A stretch of DNA of 64,000 bases from Oleiphilaceae bacterium. Its GTDB lineage: Bacteria; Pseudomonadota; Gammaproteobacteria; Pseudomonadales; Oleiphilaceae. The DNA lies in NCBI GenBank assembly GCA_022447365.1, contig JAKVBL010000003.1:124001-188000 (forward strand). Reading direction: 5' to 3'. The notes under the pieces were generated by a model. That model was not told the origin of the DNA. It worked only from the letters and a program-made list of their open reading frames with translations, and did no database searches. A program made the translations under genes and the position numbers. Below, piece by piece: positions 1 to 6,848 of the stretch. Position 1 is the stretch's first letter; each line of letters opens with the position of its first letter.

Positions 1-522
1 AGGGTGTGAAGGCGAACAAAACACAACCAGTTCGTCAGTCAACCAAGTTTCTACGATCAAACTATTGTTGTTGATTTCACCTTCGATAAGTCCGATGTCC
101 AATTCATAATTTAGAACACGATCCGCGATTTCGGTTGTATTCGCGACATTGAGAGTAACGCTTGCATCAGGATGTGATTGTTTAAATTCGGAGATCATAT
201 TCACTGCTAGATAATTGCCGATGGTTAGCGTTGCTCCAATATTCAGTGAAACATCACTTACATGCTGGGCGAATGATGACTCTAGAATTTGAGCACGTTC
301 TAGTAAGTTATTTGTTTCTTGTTGGAGAGCTTTACCCAAAGCATTTAGTTGTAAGGATTTTCCAATTCGATCAAATAGTTTTACGTCGAACTGGTGCTCC
401 AGGTTTTTTAACGATTCACTGACGGCAGACTGAGACATCGCTAAATGTTCTGAAGCTACGCTGACATTTTCATAGTGTGCTATCGCGACAAATACTTCGA
501 GTTGTTTCAATGTAAAACGCAT
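1..522 (-). CDS. LysR-family transcriptional regulator, FinR-like (3' end cut off)
   Basis: The minus-strand frame opens with ATG at 522 and runs off the window edge, so about 174 N-terminal residues are visible. The start MRFTLKQLEVFVAIA, the helix-turn-helix SVASEHLAMSQSAVSESLK and the beginning of a LysR effector domain (ending ...DELVVFCSPS) identify the family. It is divergent from the ferredoxin-NADP reductase gene with a 100-bp spacer. In pseudomonads the LysR protein FinR activates fpr from this same position, so a FinR role is likely. The visible part contains no lesion. Family assignment is secure; the FinR identity rests on context and N-terminal resemblance. Confidence 0.85.
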   Translation of the reverse strand, partial: MRFTLKQLEVFVAIAHYENVSVASEHLAMSQSAVSESLKNLEHQFDVKLFDRIGKSLQLNALGKALQQETNNLLERAQILESSFAQHVSDVSLNIGATLTIGNYLAVNMISEFKQSHPDASVTLNVANTTEIADRVLNYELDIGLIEGEINNNSLIVETWLTDELVVFCSPSHP

Positions 523-622
523 ATCGCTAAATCCGAATAAACTTATTTATATATCCTGTTTTACAGATATGTTAGTGGCTTTTAAACTTCTCATCAAGAT
601 TTACGAAAGTGCGGAGAATATT

Positions 623-1393
623 ATGGGTTTCATGACCGAAAAAGTTACAAGTGTTAAACATTGGAACGATACCTTGTTTAGTTTTAAAACGAGTCGTGAT
701 CCGTCGTTTCGTTTTAAAAATGGGCATTTCATAATGATTGGCTTGCCACATGAGGGGAAGCCTCTAATGCGCGCTTATAGTATTGCGAGTGCGAACTATG
801 AAGAAGAGCTCGAGTTTTTCAGTATTAAAGTTCCTGATGGGCCTCTTACATCTAAGCTTCAAAAAATCAAAGAAGGAGATGAGATTCTTCTTAGCAGAAA
901 ACCAACTGGTACTTTGATTCTCGATAATCTCTTGCCCGGGAAAAACCTATATTTGATTAGCACAGGTACTGGGTTAGCTCCGTTTATGAGCATCATCCGT
1001 GACCCTGAAACCTACGCTGCGTATGATAATGTGATTCTAACGCATGGTACGCGGTTTGTTTCTGAATTGGCTTATCAAGATGAAATTCTCAACGACTTGC
1101 CAAACAACGAGTACTTTGGCGACGAGGTCAAAGAGAAACTAATCTATTACCCAACAGTTACTCGCGATGAATTCAAAACTCAAGGAAGAATTACCGATGC
1201 GATGCGTAACGGAAAATTAGCCTCAGATATCGGTTTGCCACCCTTAGATCTTGAAAATGATCGTTTCATGATTTGTGGTAGCCCAAGCATGTTAAAAGAG
1301 ACATGTGAAATCCTTGATGAGATGGGGTTTGAGGAAGCTAAGCAGGGTAATTTAGGACACTACGTTATTGAACGAGCGTTTGTAGAGAGTTAG
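623..1393 (+). CDS. fpr: Ferredoxin--NADP(+) reductase
   Basis: This FAD enzyme moves electrons between NADPH and ferredoxin or flavodoxin, in oxidative-stress defence and Fe-S repair. I take ATG 623 as the start because MGFMTEKVTSVKHWNDTLFSFK matches the family N-terminus and GGAG lies at 612-615. The upstream in-frame start at 569 would add 18 unmatched residues. Visible signatures are RAYSIAS (FAD binding), STGTGLAPF (NADPH phosphates), CGSPSML and the C-terminal ERAFVE typical of the bacterial subclass. The length is 256 aa, normal for the family. It is divergent from a FinR-like LysR gene and closed by a strong hairpin terminator. Confidence 0.96.
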   Translation: MGFMTEKVTSVKHWNDTLFSFKTSRDPSFRFKNGHFIMIGLPHEGKPLMRAYSIASANYEEELEFFSIKVPDGPLTSKLQKIKEGDEILLSRKPTGTLILDNLLPGKNLYLISTGTGLAPFMSIIRDPETYAAYDNVILTHGTRFVSELAYQDEILNDLPNNEYFGDEVKEKLIYYPTVTRDEFKTQGRITDAMRNGKLASDIGLPPLDLENDRFMICGSPSMLKETCEILDEMGFEEAKQGNLGHYVIERAFVES

Positions 1394-1401
1394 TTTTCAC
1401 T

Positions 1402-1438
1402 AAACAAAAAAGGCGTGCTCAGCACGCCTTTTTTGTTT
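1402..1438. terminator. Bidirectional rho-independent terminator
   Basis: A perfect stem (AGGCGTGC / GCACGCCT, loop TCA) is flanked by an A-run on the left and a T-run on the right. It can therefore end both fpr (+) and the convergent PilZ gene (-). Confidence 0.93.
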
Positions 1439-1445
1439 GAACTCA

Positions 1446-1766
1446 TTAGTTGAATTCAACAATTTCGGCTCCAACTACGTATCCCTCTGGTCCGTTTGGA
1501 GCGCATCGAATGACGCGCAAAGTCGCTGTTAGATCTGCTGTTTGTTCGGTGCCAGATTTGATCGTGGTGCGAAAAATAGCATCTTTATCAAGTGGTTCTT
1601 TCAGCCTAAACATCAGACCAGCTCCACTTAAGTTTAAGCACATAGCTGGGTATGTTTTGTCTGAGTCGAGCATGTGAATCTCAATGTCAGTGTTTAATGC
1701 CATTCTCCGAAAATTGCGTTTTTCAGAATAATTGCGTTGTACATTGGTCATAGCGACATGTGCCAT
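1446..1766 (-). CDS. PilZ-domain protein
   Basis: This is a 106-aa single-domain protein. The arginine motif EKRNFRRM (about residues 15-22) and NLSGAGLMF (about 45-53) are the two halves of the PilZ cyclic-di-GMP binding signature, and the rest fits the PilZ beta barrel. It is probably a cytoplasmic c-di-GMP receptor; its partner cannot be told from the sequence. Met6 is an alternative start. It is convergent with fpr. Confidence 0.85.
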   Translation of the reverse strand: MAHVAMTNVQRNYSEKRNFRRMALNTDIEIHMLDSDKTYPAMCLNLSGAGLMFRLKEPLDKDAIFRTTIKSGTEQTADLTATLRVIRCAPNGPEGYVVGAEIVEFN

Positions 1767-1927
1767 AGCGACTTGATCCTGTTATTTTCTTTTATATCTA
1801 GCAGATAGATAAAGAATAATCCAAGAATCGGATAAGTTTTGATCAAGAGGGAGGCGTGACGGTGAGACTGTCTACTAGGTCTCACCGTGCTACGAAGTTT
1901 TACAAATGAAGGGGAATGTTGAGTTGC

Positions 1928-2599
1928 TTAAGCCCAGCTATCGTTCTTTTTGCTTGGTTTAAGTAGCGGAACGATGAGCGCAAGAATGACACCGAGTAGA
2001 ACAAGTGCGCCTCCGATTAGCATCATATTGGATTCCGACTTGTCTTTTAATCGAGCATTCTCAACCTCGAGTAGTTCGAGTTGATTGCGTAACTCTTCAT
2101 TGCTCTCACGCAGCTCTCGGTTGCTGCGGTCTAGGTTAAGAGCATCCGCTGATACGGATTTAACACGCGCTAACTCAGTGTTGTTAGCGTTTAGTGTTTT
2201 ACTCGTTTGTGCATGATCTTTCTCAAGTGCATTGAAGTTACCTTGCAAGGCGTTGAGTTTTGTATTCAGATCTTTATTGCTAGTACGCAATTGATTTAAT
2301 TCTTTTTCTGCTTTGGCCAATTTCGCTTTCGCGATAGGTTCTGCAGAGAGGTAGCGTGTTGGCAAATAACCCTCTGTTCCGCCTTTTGTGCGTACAAAGG
2401 AGTACCCTGTTTCTTTGTTTTGTTCGATGATTTCAATGGCTGTGCCGCTTGGAAGTCCTTTGTGTACGATGCGGAATCCTGTGCCTTCACCACTTCTGAG
2501 TGGAACGAGTAATGTGTCATCGATATACATCGTGCTGGCGTGAACAGAAGCGCTCAGGCTAAAGCTTAGAATAATTGCGATGATAGAAGCGAATTTCAT
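1928..2599 (-). CDS. SH3-domain, coiled-coil membrane-anchored envelope protein (YgiM type)
   Basis: This 223-aa protein has a signal peptide (residues 1-21, cut near VHA-ST), a bacterial SH3b domain (about 25-87, including PLRSGEG and GYLPTRYL), a long coiled coil (about 90-185) and one C-terminal membrane helix (about 191-213) followed by a Lys-rich tail. This is the layout of the TIGR04211/YgiM family, probably an inner-membrane protein with its SH3 domain in the periplasm. The exact function is not established. It may be cotranscribed with yciI, 24 bp upstream. Confidence 0.85.
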   Translation of the reverse strand: MKFASIIAIILSFSLSASVHASTMYIDDTLLVPLRSGEGTGFRIVHKGLPSGTAIEIIEQNKETGYSFVRTKGGTEGYLPTRYLSAEPIAKAKLAKAEKELNQLRTSNKDLNTKLNALQGNFNALEKDHAQTSKTLNANNTELARVKSVSADALNLDRSNRELRESNEELRNQLELLEVENARLKDKSESNMMLIGGALVLLGVILALIVPLLKPSKKNDSWA

Positions 2600-2623
2600 G
2601 GCTAATTTTGTCCTACAAATTAA

Positions 2624-2923
2624 TTAAGGAAGTACTTTTTTAAATGGTTTTACGACGACGTTTGCGTAAACGCCTGCCGCAATATACGGATCATCGTCTG
2701 CCCAGCTTTGTGCTTCAGAAAGGGAGGCAAATTCTGCAACGACAAGGCTCCCTGTAAATCCTGCTGGTCCTGGGTCTTCAGAATCTAAAGCAGGGTGCGG
2801 TCCTGCGATCAGTAATCGGCCTTCATTTTTTAGTTGCTCAAGTCTTTCTATGTGAGCAGGGCGTGCTGATTTGCGTTTTTCTAAACTGTTTTCCACATCT
2901 GTAGAAATAATGGCGTAATACAT
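2624..2923 (-). CDS. YciI family protein
   Basis: A 99-aa protein of the YciI/YCII superfamily, a ferredoxin-like fold. MYYAIISTD, the conserved RPAHIERL histidine region, [14 protein letters not shown] and [16 protein letters not shown] match family positions. The catalytic role is not settled for most members. It lies 6 bp after the membrane-protein gene, so the two are almost certainly one transcript. In many gammaproteobacteria yciI follows yciB; here a VC0807-type protein holds the yciB position. Confidence 0.9.
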   Translation of the reverse strand: MYYAIISTDVENSLEKRKSARPAHIERLEQLKNEGRLLIAGPHPALDSEDPGPAGFTGSLVVAEFASLSEAQSWADDDPYIAAGVYANVVVKPFKKVLP

Positions 2924-2929
2924 AATATC

Positions 2930-3628
2930 TCAACTGTGCAATATGTCTTCTAGCGCGAGGCCGGTGAGTGATTTAATTTTTTTAAATAGATACATCATCG
3001 CGATAATCATAACGATTACGCAGGGGATCGTGATTACTGGATAGCTAAGTAAATTCATTGTGCCGAGTTGATCATTAAATTCAGCTGTTCCACTTGGGCT
3101 AGTAACAATTACCTTTGCCAGTACGTAGTTCAAGATTGCCGACAAAAGGAATGATGCGGCAAGTATATAGGTGGCGATTTTCAGAGCGTCCTCAAAAAGG
3201 CCTTGCGACTGGTTTTCTGCTAACGCAGCGTCTACTTTATCGATCTGAAGTATTTTATCGTTATAGATAAATGTCTTAACCAGTGGGTAGGGCGTTTTTA
3301 ACGAAATAATGGTGCCAATACCAATTATGAGAGGAATGGCTGCTTCTTTTATAGCGATATATTTGCTATCGAGTTCAAGCAAACCGATGCTGCTTGTGAG
3401 CAATATGCTGATGAAACCAAGAGCTGGAATAAAACCGAATTTTTTCTCTTGAACGAATTGGTAGATGCCGTAGCCTAGCGGCAATGAAAGGCCAAGAATC
3501 AAACCATACACTGGTCCGAGTTGGTCGTCTGGGCTGAGGTATTTAAGAACGAGTGTAGGAAGAATTACACACAAAATAAGTTCTAGGAATATATTTCCAG
3601 AGTTTGCTTTCTGATTAGGTTGGGTCAT
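2930..3628 (-). CDS. VC0807-type multi-pass inner-membrane protein
   Basis: A 232-aa hydrophobic protein with about six predicted membrane segments. LGPVYGLILGLSLPLGYGIYQF and LTSSIGLLELDSKYIAIKEAAIPLIIG resemble the VC0807 family of unknown function. It sits where YciB/septation protein A normally precedes yciI and may be a distant relative, but clear YciB signatures are not seen. Its start is divergent from the RNase AM gene, with a short promoter gap. Function unknown. Confidence 0.72.
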   Translation of the reverse strand: MTQPNQKANSGNIFLELILCVILPTLVLKYLSPDDQLGPVYGLILGLSLPLGYGIYQFVQEKKFGFIPALGFISILLTSSIGLLELDSKYIAIKEAAIPLIIGIGTIISLKTPYPLVKTFIYNDKILQIDKVDAALAENQSQGLFEDALKIATYILAASFLLSAILNYVLAKVIVTSPSGTAEFNDQLGTMNLLSYPVITIPCVIVMIIAMMYLFKKIKSLTGLALEDILHS

Positions 3629-3721
3629 TATTTTTCCAAAGATTTAAAGCAAAACAAGCAGTCACCTTCAAAATACAAAAAGGCGGCAAGATTATACGAT
3701 GTTATAAACGAGAATATTAGT

Positions 3722-4558
3722 GTGAGGTTTTCAAATATTGACTTACATTGCCATAGTTTTATGTCTGATGGCAGTTTAAGTCCACGAGATGTTGTTGAAC
3801 GCGCGCATGCGAATGGTGTTGAGTGTTTGTCGCTCACCGATCATGACACGATCGCGGGCTTAAATGAGGCTAATTCGGTTGCCGAAGAGTTAGGCATGAG
3901 TCTGGTGCCAGGAATCGAAATCTCTTGTCAGTGGAGTAAGTTCGGCGTGCATATATTGGCTTATAACTTCTCTTTAGATTGTCCTGTGATGACACAAGTG
4001 CAACGACATCAAACTGAGTTGAGAATTGCTCGAGCTCAAGAAATATCTGCTCGACTCGAGAAAAAAGGCCTACCGCCAACATTTGATAAAGCGAAAAGCT
4101 TGAGCCATGAGGGAATACCCGGAAGGCCTCATTTTGCCAAAGTGCTTATCGAAAATGGCGCCGTTGAGACAATGAATGAAGCATTTAAGCGTTACTTGGG
4201 TTCTGGTAAGGCAGGAGATGTGAAAAGTATTTGGCCGGATTTACAGACCGTGATGTCGTGGGTTAAAGAAGCTGGCGCAACAGGTGTTATCGCACATCCT
4301 CGTAAATATGATTTTAGTTTAACTAGACTTCGTGAATTGATTGTTGAGTTTAGCGACTTGGGAGGGCAAGGAATGGAAGTTGTCGTATCTGGACAAAAAC
4401 CAGGAGAGGTCGGAATGCTAGGCGATATGTGTCGTAGATTTGGTTTGTATGGTTCTGTTGGCAGTGATTTTCATTCGCCTGATTGGTCATGGGCAGAGTT
4501 AGGACGTATCCAGCCTTTACCCGAAACAGTTAAACCCGTATGGGAGCTCTGGTCTTGA
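3722..4558 (+). CDS. rnm: PHP-domain 5'-nucleotidase/exonuclease RNase AM (YciV/TrpH type)
   Basis: A metal-dependent PHP phosphoesterase; in E. coli RNase AM trims 5' ends of rRNA and acts on 3',5'-bisphosphonucleotides. The metal-ligand motifs are complete: DLHCHSFMSDG, LTDHDT, GIEISC, IAHP and GSDFHSP. I prefer GTG 3722 as the start because homology begins just after it and ACGAG lies 9 nt upstream. ATG 3620 is also in frame but would overlap the divergent membrane-protein gene and add 34 unmatched residues. The 3' end overlaps the start of the next gene, implying translational coupling. Confidence 0.9.
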   Translation: MRFSNIDLHCHSFMSDGSLSPRDVVERAHANGVECLSLTDHDTIAGLNEANSVAEELGMSLVPGIEISCQWSKFGVHILAYNFSLDCPVMTQVQRHQTELRIARAQEISARLEKKGLPPTFDKAKSLSHEGIPGRPHFAKVLIENGAVETMNEAFKRYLGSGKAGDVKSIWPDLQTVMSWVKEAGATGVIAHPRKYDFSLTRLRELIVEFSDLGGQGMEVVVSGQKPGEVGMLGDMCRRFGLYGSVGSDFHSPDWSWAELGRIQPLPETVKPVWELWS

Positions 4559-6219
4559 AGATATTGATCGTCGACGATCAGGAAATTTGCCGTATCGTTC
4601 TAAAGGTCGCGTTAAAAGACATTGGTAATGAATGCATTGAAGCTGAGAATGGCGAGCAAGCAATCGCTTTATTCAAGGAGCATTCTCCAGATCTTGTTCT
4701 GCTTGATGTAGTGATGCCTGTTATGGACGGATTCGCCACGGCACCAGTGATTAAAGAATTAGCGGGTAACAATCACACTCCTATTATTTTTCTTACCTCT
4801 AACAACGCTAAAGATGCCCTAAAAGAATGTTTGGCATGCGGTGGGGACGACTTTCTTCAAAAGCCTGTTGATACCTCAATATTGGTGTCAAAAATCAAGG
4901 CGCATATGCGTACCAAGAGTTTAATGAACGAGCTTCAAGACAAGACTAAAGAGCTTGAAGTTTTGCATGAAACCTTGCGTCAGGAACATGAAACCGGACA
5001 GCATGTTTTGTCGCACTCTCTATCGCGGAACCTAAGCGATTGTAAAAATGTTCGCTCATATATCGCATCTCAATCCACGTTCAATGGCGACATATGTCTG
5101 TTTGCGCGAAAACCGTTTGGAGGTTTGTACATATTTTTGGGTGATCTTACTGGTCACGGTTTAGCCGCCGCAATTGGCACGATTCCATTGTCTCAAGTAT
5201 TTTTTACGATGACGCGAAAAGGTAAGCCGGCGGCTTCTATCGTTAGGGAGATGAATCGTTCTTTGAGAAACTTTGTGCCGCGATCAATGTTTTGCGCTGC
5301 GGGCTTTATTGAGCTGGATGCTAGTGGTGAAAGGGCAAGGGTATGGTTGGGTGGTTTGCCTGCTTGTTATCATGTTAATGCCTATGAAGGAAAATGTAAT
5401 GAAGTGCTTTCTAAACATCTGCCTTTAGGGATTCTTGAGAATGAATCGTTTAATGCCAGTATGGATGATATTGATTTCCACCAGGGAGATTCTCTTCTTC
5501 TAATGACTGATGGAATTCCAGAGTCGACAAACAGCACTGATGAAATGTTTGGGATGGATCGTGTAGCTCAGTGTGTTTCAAGAGAGCAAACGGACGTGTT
5601 CGAGGAGATGTTGAGTCAATACCACAGCTTTGTTGAGGATGCACCTCAGCATGATGATGTATCTTTACTAGAGGTGATGGCATATAAGCCGGAAGCTGAT
5701 GATATTCTTATGAACGACGTTTCGATGTTTCCCTGGAAAACCTCGCTCATGTTCAATGAGGAATTCTTGCGTAAAGATCTAAATATTGCGTCTGAGGTGT
5801 TTTATTTGCTTCCGGATCGACCTGAATTTGCGGTTCATCAGGAAACAATTGCAACTGTCCTGACGGAGTTATTCTGTAATGCCTTGGATCATGGCATTTT
5901 GCAGTTATGCTCTTCTCTGAAACAAGATGCAGAAGGTTTTGAAAATTATTATTTGATGCGTGCAGAGCGCTTGACAGCATTAAGCGAAGCGAGCATTGAA
6001 ATAAAACTTGAGTACGGTCTTGATGAACCAAGAGTTCTCGATATTGAGATTATCGATTCAGGCGCTGGATTTGATATTTCCGGCATCACAGAAAGGCCTT
6101 TCGATGATCATGCTCCTAGTTTTCACGGGAGAGGTTTGAAGTTGGTTGAATCGCTCTGCCGCAAAGTGCGCTTCAACGATAAGGGGAATAGTGTGCGAGC
6201 CTCAATTCGACTCGCATAA
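4540..6219 (+). CDS. Fused response regulator / SpoIIE-type PP2C phosphatase / HATPase
   Basis: A 559-aa signalling protein. A receiver domain covers about residues 6-125 (ILIVDDQE, phosphorylatable Asp56 in LLDVVMP, Lys in LQKPVD). A short coiled coil (about 128-160) leads to a PP2C/SpoIIE phosphatase (about 175-385, with GDLTGHGLAAAIG, LMTDGIPES and DDVSLLEV). A HATPase domain of the anti-sigma-kinase type follows (about 440-559, with ELFCNALDHGI and GRGLKLVESLC). This is the layout of partner-switching regulators that act on an anti-sigma-factor antagonist, but no STAS partner is adjacent. Start choice: ATG 4540 or TTG 4555, the latter with GGGAG 8 nt upstream; both overlap the RNase AM 3' end. 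Confidence 0.9.
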   Translation: MGALVLKILIVDDQEICRIVLKVALKDIGNECIEAENGEQAIALFKEHSPDLVLLDVVMPVMDGFATAPVIKELAGNNHTPIIFLTSNNAKDALKECLACGGDDFLQKPVDTSILVSKIKAHMRTKSLMNELQDKTKELEVLHETLRQEHETGQHVLSHSLSRNLSDCKNVRSYIASQSTFNGDICLFARKPFGGLYIFLGDLTGHGLAAAIGTIPLSQVFFTMTRKGKPAASIVREMNRSLRNFVPRSMFCAAGFIELDASGERARVWLGGLPACYHVNAYEGKCNEVLSKHLPLGILENESFNASMDDIDFHQGDSLLLMTDGIPESTNSTDEMFGMDRVAQCVSREQTDVFEEMLSQYHSFVEDAPQHDDVSLLEVMAYKPEADDILMNDVSMFPWKTSLMFNEEFLRKDLNIASEVFYLLPDRPEFAVHQETIATVLTELFCNALDHGILQLCSSLKQDAEGFENYYLMRAERLTALSEASIEIKLEYGLDEPRVLDIEIIDSGAGFDISGITERPFDDHAPSFHGRGLKLVESLCRKVRFNDKGNSVRASIRLA

Positions 6220-6225
6220 ATGGTC

Positions 6226-6774
6226 TTAAGCTTTGCTGTGATAGAACAAAAATACGTCGGTTAGTTGTTCAGCAATGATCGTTTCAAACTGTTGCATTAA
6301 CTTCTTATTGTTGATGATTGGAGCAAAGTCTTCATTATCAAATAAACCAGATAAGGCCATATACGGAAGTAACAATTCGGCGCTTATTTCTTCGTTCTGA
6401 TTAAACCAATCTGACTCGTTATTTAAAATTCCCTCAACAAAACCCGCGCACCAGCTTATCAACGCATCATCATAATGTTCGTCTTCATCTTCGAAAGGGA
6501 GAATAATTGACGAGCCTTCGGTAAGGCTTTCTATGAGTTCGCTTTGCATGACTGCAATGCAGCCCGCTAAGTGGTCTAACTCTTTCTCCATTCCGCTCAA
6601 TGTTTGCTCTGCGAGGCAGATGTTGGTTATTTGCGGTATTGTTAATTCAACAGGACCAACAACAGTCGCGCTCACCAGGCCGTGCAAGCCAAAATAGTCA
6701 AGCGTGTCATCACTAAGAGACTCGTCAAACAATAACTCTTCTAGTTGGTCGACGGCAGATTCAGAAAGAGGCAT
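6226..6774 (-). CDS. YecA/YgfB-family (UPF0149) protein
   Basis: A 182-aa acidic, helical protein. LHGLVSATVVGP near residue 30 (the family's small 'hGhl.a' helix) and CAGFVEGIL near residue 110 are the usual UPF0149/YecA landmarks. It ends at about family length without the C-terminal SEC-C zinc motif that some YecA proteins have. The role is unknown. It is convergent with the signalling gene and downstream of rne but separated from it by a terminator. Confidence 0.8.
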   Translation of the reverse strand: MPLSESAVDQLEELLFDESLSDDTLDYFGLHGLVSATVVGPVELTIPQITNICLAEQTLSGMEKELDHLAGCIAVMQSELIESLTEGSSIILPFEDEDEHYDDALISWCAGFVEGILNNESDWFNQNEEISAELLLPYMALSGLFDNEDFAPIINNKKLMQQFETIIAEQLTDVFLFYHSKA

Positions 6775-6789
6775 AGATTTATATCCGTA

Positions 6790-6829
6790 AAATAAAAAGC
6801 CAGAAGCGCATTAAGCTAACTTCTGGCTT
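6790..6829 (-). terminator. Rho-independent terminator after rne
   Basis: Read on the minus strand, a 10-bp stem (AAGCCAGAAG / CTTCTGGCTT) with a 13-nt loop is followed by TTTTTATTTT. It lies between rne and the UPF0149 gene. Confidence 0.88.
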
Positions 6830-6848
6830 AAAGAAAGTCCAATAAAGC

